Assembly: GCA_030372985.1 (NCBI GenBank)
Contig: JAUCQB010000055.1
Coordinates: 1-64,000, forward strand
DNA: 64,000 bases
Origin: Phycisphaerae bacterium
GTDB lineage: Bacteria > Planctomycetota > Phycisphaerae > UBA1845 > PWPN01
Direction of reading: 5' to 3'
Part shown: positions 25,538 through 35,158 of the stretch, one piece after another
Position numbering within the stretch: the first letter of the stretch is position 1
Layout: every line of letters begins with the position of its first letter
Program-made: the position numbers and the translations under genes
Notes under the pieces: model-generated
Told to the model about the DNA's origin: nothing
What the model saw: the letters and a program-made list of their open reading frames with translations, nothing else
Databases searched by the model: none

Positions 25538-26617
25538 TCACAGAAACCGCTGCCACAGTCCAAAGAGCACCCGGCCTACCTGGGCCGAGACAATCAGCCG
25601 GGGCAGAGCCATGAGGTTACAGGCTTCGCAGCGGACGATTTCCTGTTCGAGCGTCACGGCACAATGATAGCCCATCTCGCGGATGAGCGACTCGGTGTCA
25701 GGCGACATTGCGGCCGGGCGGCCGTATGGGTAGGAAAAGTGCGGGCTGTGGTCGCCGATCCGCTGCTGCAGCAGGTCGCGGGCGGCGGTGAGTTCATGTC
25801 GAATGAAGTCCGGTCTCTGCGGGGCCAGGGCAATGTGCGACAGGCCGTGGCTGCCGACATCGACGCCGGCCAGCTTTAACTCGCGGGCCTGCTGCCAGGT
25901 CATCGGGGCGAACGAGGGATACTGGTCTCGAAGGAAGGCGATTTCGTCTTCGGAGAACAAGGAGAGCAGTTCTTCGAATCGCGGGCGGCGCTGCGACTCG
26001 GGCAGGTAGCGGCAGGTTTCGATGATCTGCTTGACGGCGGCGCTACGACGCTCCGGCGTGCTCAGGTCAAATTCGACGGCCCGGCCGTCCCAGTGCAGCA
26101 CGATTCGTTTTCGCTCGCCGCGATGGATCAACACGCGCACGTCATCGAGCCACTGCCGCCCGCCGGTCTCGATGAGATGGGCGGGCAGAAAGACCGACCA
26201 CGGCATTCGTCGCAGGGCCAGTTCGCCTGCCGCGATCTCGTGGCAGCAGGCGTAACCGTCGTCGAATGTGACCACGATGCTCTTGGGGGGCGGGGAGCGG
26301 TGCTCGTTGATGCAGGCGACCAGCTCGGCCAGGCCGATCACGCGGAACGAGCGTTTGAGCACGTCCAGCAGCCGGCGGAAATTGCGCAGGCTCAGGACGT
26401 TGTCTTCGACCTCGGGGTCCGGGCGTTCGGTGATGCCGTGAAAGCACAGGATGGCCGCCTGTTGCTCGATGTCCGGTAGACAGTCGTGGGCCCGGGCCAG
26501 CCCCATCATCCGGCCGGCGCATCCTCGGATGCGGTCGCCGGTTGGGGGCGGTGACGCGGCGGCCCGCGCCTCGAGCCGCCATGACAAGCCTTCGAACAGT
26601 CTCCGCCGGATCGGCAT
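25538..26617 (-). CDS. Polysaccharide deacetylase (NodB homology)
   Basis: 359 residues. The NodB domain shows ILCFHGI, TFDDGY (catalytic Asp and metal Asp), GSHGLSH (metal histidines) and SYPYGRP. It probably removes N-acetyl groups from the polysaccharide made by this locus. It is the last gene of the minus-strand exopolysaccharide run, 22 bases after the permease gene. The ATG at 26617 has GGGGATGACC upstream. Substrate inferred from context. Confidence 0.87.
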   Translation of the reverse strand: MPIRRRLFEGLSWRLEARAAASPPPTGDRIRGCAGRMMGLARAHDCLPDIEQQAAILCFHGITERPDPEVEDNVLSLRNFRRLLDVLKRSFRVIGLAELVACINEHRSPPPKSIVVTFDDGYACCHEIAAGELALRRMPWSVFLPAHLIETGGRQWLDDVRVLIHRGERKRIVLHWDGRAVEFDLSTPERRSAAVKQIIETCRYLPESQRRPRFEELLSLFSEDEIAFLRDQYPSFAPMTWQQARELKLAGVDVGSHGLSHIALAPQRPDFIRHELTAARDLLQQRIGDHSPHFSYPYGRPAAMSPDTESLIREMGYHCAVTLEQEIVRCEACNLMALPRLIVSAQVGRVLFGLWQRFL

Positions 26618-26639
26618 CGGTCATCCCCACTCAGACGTC

Positions 26640-27440
26640 TCAGACGCGCTCGGCAAAACGTCCTTCCATCGCCCTGTACATCGCCCAACCACTCGCTGCG
26701 AGTACGACAGAGACACCCAGGGCGGTCAGGAAGGGCACGGCCTCCGGCAATCGTCCGTGGATCACGATGTCGCGATAAGCGGAGATGATCGGGACCATCG
26801 GGTTGAGTGTCGTCAGCCATCTCAGGGCCGCCGACCCGTCGGTCGGCAGCGGATACAACACGTTGGTCAGGAACATCCACATCTGGATGCCGACCGCGAA
26901 CAGGTACTTCACGTCGCGGTACCAGAGGTTACCCAGGGCCAGCCAAAGGCCCAATCCGACCATCAGCAGCACCTGAACGGCCACCACCAGCGGCAACATC
27001 AGGAGTGCCGGATGAAACGCGAACGACCAGTCGCTGGTCAAGTGGAAGTAGGCCACCAGCCCCACCAGCACCACCGAGGCGACAAGGAAGTCAAAGAACG
27101 CGCTGGCGATCGACGTCAAGGGCAGAATCTGCTGCGGGAAATAGACTTTGGTCACCAGGTCGCGCTGCGATGTCAGGCTCTGGATCGAGCCGTTCAGGCC
27201 CGTCGCAAAGAACGTCCAGGGCAGGACCCCGATGTAGACAAACAGCGGGTAAGGCACGTCCAGCGATGCAATCGCGTTGAGCGAAACCGCCCGCGTAAAG
27301 ACGAAGGTGAACAGCAGCATCATGCCGAGAGGCTGGAGCAGGGCCCAGGACACGCCCAGCAGCGAGTGCCGATAGCGCACCACCACCTCGCGCCGCACGA
27401 GCTGATACAGAAGATCGCGATAGAGCCAGAGTTGGAGCAT
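26640..27440 (-). CDS. ABC-2 type polysaccharide export permease
   Basis: 266 residues with about six membrane spans and the family's N-terminal LLYQLVRREVVVRYRHSLLGVSWALLQPL and central LVTKVYFPQQILPL motifs. It resembles KpsM/Wzm/TagG-type permeases for polysaccharides and teichoic acids. No ATP-binding partner (KpsT/Wzt) is in the window. The ATG at 27440 was preferred to the TTG two codons earlier. Short AGCTATTAGC repeats follow on the upstream side. Confidence 0.9.
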   Translation of the reverse strand: MLQLWLYRDLLYQLVRREVVVRYRHSLLGVSWALLQPLGMMLLFTFVFTRAVSLNAIASLDVPYPLFVYIGVLPWTFFATGLNGSIQSLTSQRDLVTKVYFPQQILPLTSIASAFFDFLVASVVLVGLVAYFHLTSDWSFAFHPALLMLPLVVAVQVLLMVGLGLWLALGNLWYRDVKYLFAVGIQMWMFLTNVLYPLPTDGSAALRWLTTLNPMVPIISAYRDIVIHGRLPEAVPFLTALGVSVVLAASGWAMYRAMEGRFAERV

Positions 27441-27450
27441 GTGCAAGCTC

Positions 27451-27500
27451 GTATAGCTATTAGCTATTAGCTGTGAGCCATTAGCTGTCAGCTATTAGCC
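27451..27500. repeat. Dispersed AGCTATTAGC-type repeat, copy 2
   Basis: TAGCTATTAGCTATTAGCTGTGAGCCATTAGCTGT-type run between two exopolysaccharide genes; related to 1311-1345. Confidence 0.5.
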
Positions 27501-27593
27501 CAATCCTCACACTGCATCCAGACCTTCAGAACCATAGCCCGACCCCTGAGTCTTGCTTGCCGGGGCGTTGCCTCTGGCGAAGCCGGGAATCCT

Positions 27594-28826
27594 CTACGTC
27601 GATGTCAGTACCGCCGGCTCACAACGCTCGAATTCGACAGCCTCCTGAGCCGGCAGCGCCCCCGTCCCGCCGGGTTGTGTGCTGCCGCTCGCGTTGATGA
27701 TGGTGGCAATCTGTTCGAGTCGAGCCTCCCAGGATTCGCCTCTCATCAGTTCAGACCTGCGCCTTCGATCGGCGGCGCCGCCGTGTGTCAGTGCATCCTC
27801 GCAGCATCGCATCATCCGCCCGGCATCGTCGGCGATCCACACCGCGCTGGGGATCGGGCGGACCGAGGGCAGGCCGGTGCTGACCACCGGAACGCCGGCC
27901 GCCAGGTATTCGAACAGCTTGATCGGATTGGCACTGCGCGTCAGCGGAACGTGCCTGAAAGGAATCAGCCCGATGTCAAACAGGCGAAGATATTCCGGCA
28001 ACGAGGCGTGATCTCTTTCTCCAAGCCAGTGGACGTTCGGCAGATTCGCACACGGACCGTATGGAACAAGCACGGGACCGATGACGACGAATGATGCCTC
28101 AGGGCAACCGCGAGCCAGGGCGGCCAGCAGATCGAGATCGACCCACTCCCCGACCACGCCGACGTAACCGATGATCGGTCGACGCAGCGTTTCGAGCTCC
28201 CTCGGGGTGTCCAGTTCCTCCTTCACCGCCCGGCTCAACCGTTCGTAGTCCACCCCGTGCTCGACAAGATGTACATTGGAGTGAAACCGCGACTTGCTCT
28301 CATAGAGCGGCCGGGACGTGGCGATCACGACGTCGACCCGATCCAGCAACTGCCGCTCGCGATTCTCGATAAGAGCCCGGTCGTAGCCGGGGAACTCGCC
28401 GAAAGCGTCCACGCAATAGTACAGGGCCAATTCCTCCCCGAAACGGCCCACAAAGTCGCCCACGTCAGGGGCGAAGCTCCAAAGCTGCACCGGACGGGTT
28501 GGCAAGGTCTCCAGCACGTTCTCGATCGCCCGCCGCACGGTGAATCTGTTGAGCCGCCGGGCCAGGCGCATCGAGGGCATGGGGACCTGAAAGGGCGTCA
28601 CCGCCGTGATGTTGTCGGCAACGCGCTGGGCACCCTGGCCGATCTGCCGCAGCTTGTCCCAAATCATGCGAAGGTCATATGGATGCATCGTCGGCCGGCG
28701 GGAAGCATGCCAATTCACCCAGATCACGTTGTTATGCCGGGCCAGCCGGCGCATGATGTGGTGCTTGCTCGTGGGATGAAAGCCCCAGCCGCTCGCGAAG
28801 CAGATGATGTTCTTGCCGCTGATCAC
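27594..28826 (-). CDS. Glycosyltransferase (TuaH-like, GT1/GT4 fold)
   Basis: 410 residues. The start ISGKNIICFASGWGFHPTSKHHIMRRLA, then LVEHGVDYERL, IGYVGVVGEWVDLDLL and NPIKLFEYLAAGVPVVST, are typical of GT-B transferases that use nucleotide sugars. Its GTG start (28826) overlaps the TGA stop of the upstream glycosyltransferase (GTGA), so translation is probably coupled. The open frame extends 122 codons upstream but is then antisense-like, proline/glycine-rich sequence overlapping the neighbour. Confidence 0.87.
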   Translation of the reverse strand: MISGKNIICFASGWGFHPTSKHHIMRRLARHNNVIWVNWHASRRPTMHPYDLRMIWDKLRQIGQGAQRVADNITAVTPFQVPMPSMRLARRLNRFTVRRAIENVLETLPTRPVQLWSFAPDVGDFVGRFGEELALYYCVDAFGEFPGYDRALIENRERQLLDRVDVVIATSRPLYESKSRFHSNVHLVEHGVDYERLSRAVKEELDTPRELETLRRPIIGYVGVVGEWVDLDLLAALARGCPEASFVVIGPVLVPYGPCANLPNVHWLGERDHASLPEYLRLFDIGLIPFRHVPLTRSANPIKLFEYLAAGVPVVSTGLPSVRPIPSAVWIADDAGRMMRCCEDALTHGGAADRRRRSELMRGESWEARLEQIATIINASGSTQPGGTGALPAQEAVEFERCEPAVLTST

Positions 28827-30112
28827 GTTTGCAGACTCCCGGTCTGACAACAAGGCGGGGCCGTTACCCCCGCACGCGCACAAGCCGATTCTCGCTCCCC
28901 ACCAGGCGTCAGTAGCCGCTCCAGGCGAAGAAGGCTTGCATCCGGTCGCAGCCGCTCCAGGACAAACGCCAAGCCCGCCCGGGCCACATCCTGCGCCAGA
29001 CCTTCGTCGTTGAGCAGTCTCAACACCGCTTCGGCGAACTCGGCCGGCGACCCACCAACCAGCAGTTCGCGCCCCGGCCGAGTTCCCAGCCCCTCGGCCA
29101 CACCGGGCGTCACCACGCACGGCCGCCCGGCGGTCATGGCCATCAGCACCTTGATTTGCGCGCCCCGCGCGATTCGCAGCGGGGCAACGCAAACCCGCAT
29201 TCTCTCCAAATAGGGCTCCACCTCAGCCACGGTCCCGGTCACCCGTATGTTGGTCCCGTTGTCCAGCCGCCGAAGTACTCGTGCCGGAGATCGACCTACC
29301 AGCCACCAGCTTGCCTCCCGGCGGCTGCCGGCGATCAGCGGCCAGACCTTCTCGGCAAACCAACAGGCACCGTCGACATTCGGTCCGTAGTCCATCGCCC
29401 CCACAAAGCCGACCACCGGCTCGCGTGGTAGATTCACCCGTTGCGGCACCGTCGGCAGGTCGGCGGCCACAAGGGCCGGGGTACTCGGTCCCACGACGTG
29501 CACCTTTTGACGCAGGTGTTCGTCCTCAACCAGCGACGCTTCCCGCTCGCTGATCAGGACGCTGGCATCAAAGCTGTCCAGCCACCTCCGTTCGCGGCCA
29601 TCAAGCCGACGGGCCTCGGTGCGGTAGACCCAACTCATTGGCCAGGCGGCGCCGGCCGCGGACTCGGCCCATTTGCGGCTGTCCAGGTCATCCAGGTTCA
29701 ACACCCGCCGCGATGCCGGAACCTCCAGCGCCAGCGGGGCCATGCTCGACGAGAAGGCCAGAACGGCGTCGAAACCGACCTGCTCGGCCCATCGCAACAC
29801 CCGCCGACGCAAGACCCCCGATGCAAAGTAGTTCTCCGTCGCCGTCCCACCCGCCAACAGTCCTGTCAACGCACGAGCCTGCGCAACCGACTCGTGCAGC
29901 GGCACCGCCACGACGTCGCGGCACATCGATCGCAGCGCCGCCAGCGATCGGCGAGCCTCCTCCGATGTACGACCCAGGAACCCCGTCTCCAGGAACCCGG
30001 CGCACCAGACATCGTGACGCTGCGCGAGATACCGCACTTGTGCGGCGGCGCGGAGCTTCGCCCCGCCGTCCGCGGGGCAGGGCAATCGATGAATCAGGTA
30101 CAGAAGCTTCAT
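28823..30112 (-). CDS. Glycosyltransferase of the PEP-CTERM/EpsH1-associated family (TIGR03087-like)
   Basis: 429 residues. The opening KLLYLIHRLPCPADGGAKLRA and the block VVGFVGAMDYGPNVDGACWF are features of the sugar transferases that accompany exosortase loci. The family contributes to the exopolysaccharide thought to go with PEP-CTERM proteins. It overlaps the next gene by 4 bases. The C-terminal 25 residues after ERLLTPGG are low in conservation. ATG at 30112. The family name is from memory of motif similarity, not a database search. Confidence 0.82.
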   Translation of the reverse strand: MKLLYLIHRLPCPADGGAKLRAAAQVRYLAQRHDVWCAGFLETGFLGRTSEEARRSLAALRSMCRDVVAVPLHESVAQARALTGLLAGGTATENYFASGVLRRRVLRWAEQVGFDAVLAFSSSMAPLALEVPASRRVLNLDDLDSRKWAESAAGAAWPMSWVYRTEARRLDGRERRWLDSFDASVLISEREASLVEDEHLRQKVHVVGPSTPALVAADLPTVPQRVNLPREPVVGFVGAMDYGPNVDGACWFAEKVWPLIAGSRREASWWLVGRSPARVLRRLDNGTNIRVTGTVAEVEPYLERMRVCVAPLRIARGAQIKVLMAMTAGRPCVVTPGVAEGLGTRPGRELLVGGSPAEFAEAVLRLLNDEGLAQDVARAGLAFVLERLRPDASLLRLERLLTPGGERESACARAGVTAPPCCQTGSLQT

Positions 30113-30206
30113 ACAACAGCTTTCAGCCTTCAGTGATCAGCTCTCAGCTTCCTGCGTCATGACCGCTCTCACTTCGGCTGACCGCTGATCGCTGACTGCT
30201 TCTCTT
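30113..30206. repeat. GCTGATCGCTGACCGC-type repeat, copy 1
   Basis: Short spacer made of imperfect CAGCTNTCAGC and CTGACCGCTGATCGCTGA units, related to the repeats at 38970-39070 and 40255-40352. Confidence 0.5.
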
Positions 30207-31271
30207 TCACCCCGGAATCGACTTCGACAACCATGCCCCCAGCGGCCGGGTTACCGCCAACGGCAATCGGGGCCACACCCGCCGACTCAGTTGCAGCCTG
30301 GGGTTGTTGGGCGTCAGATCGGGCGCTCGGCCGCCGACCGGCACAAAATACTGATATTGCAGCGGCGTCGGCTCGAAGCCCTGAAATCGCTTGAAATCGC
30401 ACGAACCTCTGTTATCGACCCGCGATCGCCCGAAGTCGAACTCGCGACAACCCATTTCGACTCCCTTTTCCATGGCGGACAGGTACATGAAATGGTTAGG
30501 GTGATACTTCTCGAATCGCTCGTCGCAGCCGGCGAAATAGGGCAACAGCGTGTCGCGGTAGATGAAGCTGACAAGCCCGGCGATGGCCCTGCCCTGGTGC
30601 TCGACGATCTGAACCAGATGCTCGATCCGCCGGCCGGCCTGCGATTCGCAGCGCGTCCGTGCGATCAACGCCCTGAAGAAACGCAACGGGTAGTTCGGCG
30701 AGGCCAGCCGGCGCATCGACTGGCTGTACAGCGTCCAGACCTCGTCGAGCCGCGTCTCATCGAACCGCGAAACCAGGTGGAACCGCTCGCGGGCCTGTCG
30801 GGCAGCGGCTCGTGCCTTTCGCGGCATTTCCGCCAACACCCGGTCCGGGTCTGCCGGCAGGGCCTTGCGGAAAGTCACATATCGATCCGTGATCGGCAGT
30901 GCCGGCCATCGCGCACGGATGGAGCGAATGTCCAGCCACTGGGCCCCGGCCTGGACGGCCACAGCCGTGGCCGCTTCCAGGAGAGCGCGGTGAGTCTCAT
31001 CATCGTCGGCCAACGAACCGCCGTAGACGCCGTACGGTACGCTGACCATCAGCGTGCCGGCCAGCCGGCTGTCCACCCTCATCAGCGGCAATACGCCCGC
31101 GACGCGCCTGTCGCGAAAGGCCAGCAGGTAGCGACTGGAGTGCCCGAACGCCTCGGTCACGGCATCCCGCCAGATCAACGTATGGAAGAGCGTGCTTTCC
31201 GGATGATGAGCGACGTAGGCATCCCACAGGTGGGTCGTATTCTCATCCAGCTCCATGATGCTGATGGACAA
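30207..31271 (-). CDS. FemAB-like GNAT protein, PEP-CTERM system type
   Basis: 354 residues. The N-terminal STLFHTLIWRDAVTEAFGHSSRYLLAFR and later RKARAAARQARE and FDFGRSRVDNRGSCDFKRFQGFEP are typical of the FemAB-related acyl/aminoacyltransferase family found beside exosortase genes. It may modify the polysaccharide or peptidoglycan. The start is TTG at 31271 because AGGAGG stands 6 bases upstream; the next ATG (31256) lies too far from it. Confidence 0.8.
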   Translation of the reverse strand: MSISIMELDENTTHLWDAYVAHHPESTLFHTLIWRDAVTEAFGHSSRYLLAFRDRRVAGVLPLMRVDSRLAGTLMVSVPYGVYGGSLADDDETHRALLEAATAVAVQAGAQWLDIRSIRARWPALPITDRYVTFRKALPADPDRVLAEMPRKARAAARQARERFHLVSRFDETRLDEVWTLYSQSMRRLASPNYPLRFFRALIARTRCESQAGRRIEHLVQIVEHQGRAIAGLVSFIYRDTLLPYFAGCDERFEKYHPNHFMYLSAMEKGVEMGCREFDFGRSRVDNRGSCDFKRFQGFEPTPLQYQYFVPVGGRAPDLTPNNPRLQLSRRVWPRLPLAVTRPLGAWLSKSIPG

Positions 31272-31280
31272 GTCGTCCTC

Positions 31281-32189
31281 CTACGGTGTGCTCTGGTAGT
31301 AATCGTGGGTGTGACAAGCCATCGCCGTTTCGGTGTAGCCGGCGAGGATGCACCCCGCCACGTTCACGTGATTGGCCTGGAGCATCTTCACACAGCGGCT
31401 CAGCAGCGGTTCGGGCGTCCGGTTCACACGAACCACCATGATGACCGAATGGCAGAGCGGCGCGATCAGCCCGGTATCGGCCGCCTCGTGAACCGGCGGT
31501 GTGTCGATCAGAGTATAATGGAACCGTTCCGTCAGCTCCTTGAAAATGCCGCCGATCGGCTTGCTGGCCAGCAATTCACTCGGCAGCAGGCCCGCCGGAT
31601 CTCCCGCTGGAACCAGGTAGAGGTTGTCGCGAATCACCGGCATGCACGCGTCCGCCAGCAGCATCTCGCCCCGCAAAACCTCGGCCAGTCCGGGTTGCCT
31701 CTCGGCTCCGAGCAGGCAACTGAGCCCGCGACCGTGGAAATCGAGATCGATCATCGCGACCCGCAGGTACTTCAGTTCAGAAAGACTGAAAGCCAGATTG
31801 GCGGTGGTGACGGTCTTGCCCTCGCCGTGCAGAGCGGACGTCAAGGCCAGCAGCCGGGGACCCCCGCCCGGATTGGCGGTGATCAGCCGAGTACGCACCG
31901 ATCGAAACTTCTCGGCCGTCTCGGAGTTGGGATCGTGCAGCGCGACCACCTCGCCGCCGACCGACTCCCTGAGAACCGCCGGCGCGGTGATCGGAAAAGG
32001 CCGGGGCGGTGGAGGCGGATTCAGCAGCGATTGGGCGACCTCGGAGAAAGGCTCCCTCCTTGCAGCCCCGCGCCGGGAAACACGCATGGGAGCCTCGGCG
32101 GCATCGGCAAACGATGCATCCGTCATTTCTCCCAGTCGCAGGTTCCGCTCCTGCTGTGCTCGTTTCAGTGCTTCAGCGATCCGTCCCAT
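31281..32189 (-). CDS. CpsD/CapB-like capsular polysaccharide ATPase
   Basis: 302 residues. A P-loop SALHGEGKTVTTANLAFSLS (Walker A near 125), a modified Walker A' (VAMIDLDFHGRG instead of the usual DADxRxP) and LIDTPPV as Walker B identify the bacterial tyrosine-kinase/MinD-like ATPase paired with Wzz. The C-terminal tyrosine cluster is reduced to YYQSTP, so autophosphorylation may be limited. It lies 55 bases after the Wzz-like gene. The 120-residue proline-rich N-terminus is unusual. ATG at 32189 after AAGGGA. Confidence 0.85.
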   Translation of the reverse strand: MGRIAEALKRAQQERNLRLGEMTDASFADAAEAPMRVSRRGAARREPFSEVAQSLLNPPPPPRPFPITAPAVLRESVGGEVVALHDPNSETAEKFRSVRTRLITANPGGGPRLLALTSALHGEGKTVTTANLAFSLSELKYLRVAMIDLDFHGRGLSCLLGAERQPGLAEVLRGEMLLADACMPVIRDNLYLVPAGDPAGLLPSELLASKPIGGIFKELTERFHYTLIDTPPVHEAADTGLIAPLCHSVIMVVRVNRTPEPLLSRCVKMLQANHVNVAGCILAGYTETAMACHTHDYYQSTP

Positions 32190-32244
32190 GTTCCCTTGCC
32201 GCCTGTTTTCAATGGCGTCCGATCCTCCCGGCCGGACAGACCTC

Positions 32245-34008
32245 TCATGTCCCCGGGACTCCGCCCGTCCATGTCCCCAGCATCGCTGCCGACCTGGTGA
32301 TCAGCCGGTCATACTGCTCCGGGCGCTCCAGTGCCAGGTAAACCATCACACCCATAACCCCCACCGCCAGCATCTGAATCGCCACAAATACTGGCAGAAC
32401 CCACCTCGCAATGAACCACCCCTCCGGCCGTCCCACCCGGATCTCGCCGATCGTCTCCAGAATCGGAATGCCCAGCGTCTCCTTCAGGCGGGCCGGATCC
32501 TTGACCGAGCGGTCCAAAATCTCGCGAAAGAATACGATCGCAATCGCCAGGGCCAGTCCCAGCCCTGAGCCGATGGCAAACAGACTGTTGGCCGTGGGCA
32601 TGCGAAGGCGACCGGCCAGGTGCGGCTCATCCAGCACCTCTACCTGAATACCCCGATTTTCCGCCTCGGCGGCGAGGATGCGGTTCAATTGACTCAGGTT
32701 GTTGGTCCACAGATCCAAATCGTTCTGGGCGCCGGCCAGAGCCTGCTGCAACTTGGCATGCTGCTCCCTGCGCTCGGGCAACGACTGCATGTCTTTCTTG
32801 AGCCGCTCCCGGACCTCCAGATCCGCCTTCAGCTCCACCTCAACCCGGGCAAGATCTTCACGGTTCGTCCTGATCTCGATTTCCGTCTTCTTCCGCTCCG
32901 CGAGCCACGGATCGGCCGGGAGGTTCACCATCCCCAACGGCCCCTCCAGATGCTCAGGCAGCTCGTCCAGGCTTGCCTCGAGGCTTTCGACCTGGCGTCG
33001 CAGGGTCACGATCTGGGGATGCATCTCCGTCATTCGCCGCGTGACTCTTAACTCCTCGATCTTCTTGTTCAGGCTGGCGATCTCGGCCACCGTCTGCTGA
33101 TACCGCGGGTTGGCGGTCATGTTCCGGTCCATCGCCGCCGGCCGGTTGGGCTGGGTGGACTCCGACGAGGGAGGGGCACCCAGTTCGGCGAGGTACGCCT
33201 CGGAGGAGGCGATTTTTGCCTGCAGTCGCTGCCGTTCGCGTTCGTGCCGGTCGATGCTCTGCTCGATCGCCTGCATCCGCTGCTCGAGCGTATCGGGGCC
33301 GGCCGGGTTGGTGCCCGGAAACTCCATGTCGATCCGCTGAAGTTCGGTTCTCAGGGCAGTGACCGTCTCCTGGCACTTCCTGGATTCCTGCGCGAAGAAC
33401 TCATGAGCGTCGCTCAGAATGCCCGAGACCTTGTTGCGCGTGCCGGCGATGTAGCCGTCCCGGATTTTCGTCAAGATCGGCGCCGCCAGGTCCGGCTGCT
33501 CGCCCAGGTAGCGGATTTCGACGGTGTCGGAAAAATCACCGGTTTCGTGGATGACCACCGTGATCGACTCAACCCATCGCCCGACGATCGCGTCGCGCTC
33601 GGTTCTGGCCTCGGCCGTCAGTTCGCCCGAGCCGTCGTGTGGCAAATGGTCAAGGAGGCCCATCTCCTCAACCGCCAGCCCCACCGCCGAGAAACTCCGC
33701 AGGTCGGACATCAGGGACTGTCGCAGGGCGGCAAAGGAGTAGGGCGAGTTGCTCGCAAGCAGCTTCGAAATAACCAGATTGTTGCGACGCTCGAACGTCG
33801 TGCTCACGTAGTATCGCCGCGGACAGGTCAAGCCCGCCGACAGCGTGATCAGCATGACCGTCAACATCGGAATCGCCAGCAGAGGCCAGCGCCGGCGCAC
33901 GACGTCCAGCACCTTCGAGAGCGTCTGGAGCAGACTCGCGATCGCCGATTCCTCAGGCGGCGCTCCCATTCGGGAACCCAGAATGATCGACGTGGGCTGG
34001 ATGCTCAT
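32245..34008 (-). CDS. Wzz/GumC-type polysaccharide chain-length determinant
   Basis: 587 residues. One membrane span near residues 40-60, a long coiled-coil central part (about 170-470) and a second span at the C-terminus (WVLPVFVAIQMLAVGVMGVMVYL) give the polysaccharide co-polymerase layout. The cytoplasmic kinase is a separate protein, encoded by the next gene. The ATG at 34008 has AGAGGATC upstream; the frame is open 18 codons further into non-coding DNA. It overlaps nothing and is 43 bases from the Wza-like gene. Confidence 0.85.
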   Translation of the reverse strand: MSIQPTSIILGSRMGAPPEESAIASLLQTLSKVLDVVRRRWPLLAIPMLTVMLITLSAGLTCPRRYYVSTTFERRNNLVISKLLASNSPYSFAALRQSLMSDLRSFSAVGLAVEEMGLLDHLPHDGSGELTAEARTERDAIVGRWVESITVVIHETGDFSDTVEIRYLGEQPDLAAPILTKIRDGYIAGTRNKVSGILSDAHEFFAQESRKCQETVTALRTELQRIDMEFPGTNPAGPDTLEQRMQAIEQSIDRHERERQRLQAKIASSEAYLAELGAPPSSESTQPNRPAAMDRNMTANPRYQQTVAEIASLNKKIEELRVTRRMTEMHPQIVTLRRQVESLEASLDELPEHLEGPLGMVNLPADPWLAERKKTEIEIRTNREDLARVEVELKADLEVRERLKKDMQSLPERREQHAKLQQALAGAQNDLDLWTNNLSQLNRILAAEAENRGIQVEVLDEPHLAGRLRMPTANSLFAIGSGLGLALAIAIVFFREILDRSVKDPARLKETLGIPILETIGEIRVGRPEGWFIARWVLPVFVAIQMLAVGVMGVMVYLALERPEQYDRLITRSAAMLGTWTGGVPGT

Positions 34009-34051
34009 ATGCGATCCTCTGCGGGCCCTGGCCTGCTCGGACGGATGATCC

Positions 34052-34882
34052 TCACCACCCATCGTTGTAGTAAGGCCTTACCCCATAACCGTAGTAGTAC
34101 AACTCCGTGTTCGAGTCCGTGCCGCTGCTCCAGTCATAATCCGTATATGTCCGCATGGTGTTGTTCGCGTTTGCCGGAAAGGCGTAGGCGTTCAGCAGCG
34201 GGATCGTCGGATACAACAGTTCCTGCAGCCGAAGGCCCACCCAGCCCAGCGGCGTCGGTGGCACGTACACGATATCTCCCTCTTGAAGCAGGAGATTATT
34301 GCGGAGATCGCCCTTCTCGATCATCCGCGTCACGTCGATGGTGATTTCGCGGACTTCGTCCGGGTCTGCGCTGGGTCGGACGACCCGAACCATCTCGCCC
34401 CAGGCGATCAGGTTCGGTCTGGCGTTGGCCAGTACCGTCAGCAGCGTGTCATTTCCGGTAAACGGCTTGGGCCCATTGAAGGTCACCTGGCCAAAGACGT
34501 AGATGCACCGGCTGGTCGGCGTGATCAGCCGGACCTCCACCTTCGGGTCAACGTAGTATCGGGTGAGGAGCTTCTCCATCTTGGCGGCGATCTCCTGCTC
34601 CGTGAGCATCGAGACCTTCACCGGCCCGAGCAGTCGGAGCATGATCGTGCCGTCGGGGTTAATGCGCGTGTTGATGTTGTCGACCTCGGGACATGTGGCG
34701 GAAGCGATCACCACCATGTCCGTGGGCCTGGCCCGATGGGTAGCGTCCACGACGTCGTGGTTGTGGGCCTGGACGAACGCCTTCACATCGTCGTATTTCG
34801 GCGCGCACCCCGCGATGGCGACGGCCTGAACCACCGCTCCCATTCCCAGAATCGCGAGTCGAATCTTGACGGAGTCCTGCAT
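34052..34882 (-). CDS. Wza-like outer-membrane polysaccharide export lipoprotein
   Basis: 276 residues. Lipobox AVAIAGC, then the Poly_export domain (INPDGTIMLRLLGPVKVSMLTEQEIAAKMEKLL) and an SLBB-like segment (SRCIYVFGQVTFNGPKPF). It ends in a tyrosine-rich tail (ELYYYGYGVRPYYNDGW), which is unusual. First gene of the minus-strand exopolysaccharide run and divergent from the ATPase at 35.2 kb, with the shared promoter region at 34883-35158. Confidence 0.87.
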   Translation of the reverse strand: MQDSVKIRLAILGMGAVVQAVAIAGCAPKYDDVKAFVQAHNHDVVDATHRARPTDMVVIASATCPEVDNINTRINPDGTIMLRLLGPVKVSMLTEQEIAAKMEKLLTRYYVDPKVEVRLITPTSRCIYVFGQVTFNGPKPFTGNDTLLTVLANARPNLIAWGEMVRVVRPSADPDEVREITIDVTRMIEKGDLRNNLLLQEGDIVYVPPTPLGWVGLRLQELLYPTIPLLNAYAFPANANNTMRTYTDYDWSSGTDSNTELYYYGYGVRPYYNDGW

Positions 34883-35158
34883 GCCCTTGGCCTCACAGGG
34901 ACCGGTCCTGAACCTTCCGGCAATCCCTCCGTTTGTGTTTCTCCTGCCACGCCCGATAGCCGACGGGCCTGGCTCCGTGCCAGAGTAATCGGACGCTCCG
35001 GGACCGATTTCGACTTATCCTCGAGTTTTTTTCGGGCTTTGGTATGAACCTCAAGGTGCCCAGCAGGCAGGTCCGATAGAACGGCTTGGAACGTGCAGTT
35101 TTCCGTTCGTCCGATAACTGTGCGCCCACAGGGAACACTCCCACAGGAGGCACCGGGC

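Noticed and set aside
28827..29192. N-terminal extension of the TuaH-like glycosyltransferase by 122 codons
   Set aside because: Overlaps the upstream glycosyltransferase in another frame and looks like a shadow; the GTG at 28826 gives a normal start with coupled translation.
30291..32300. Plus-strand frame of 669 codons
   Set aside because: Antisense to the FemAB-like and CpsD-like genes; no domain features.
34990..35120. Sigma-54-like promoter upstream of the ExeA-like gene (TTGGAACGTGCAG)
   Set aside because: The GG-N10-GC spacing does not fit the consensus.
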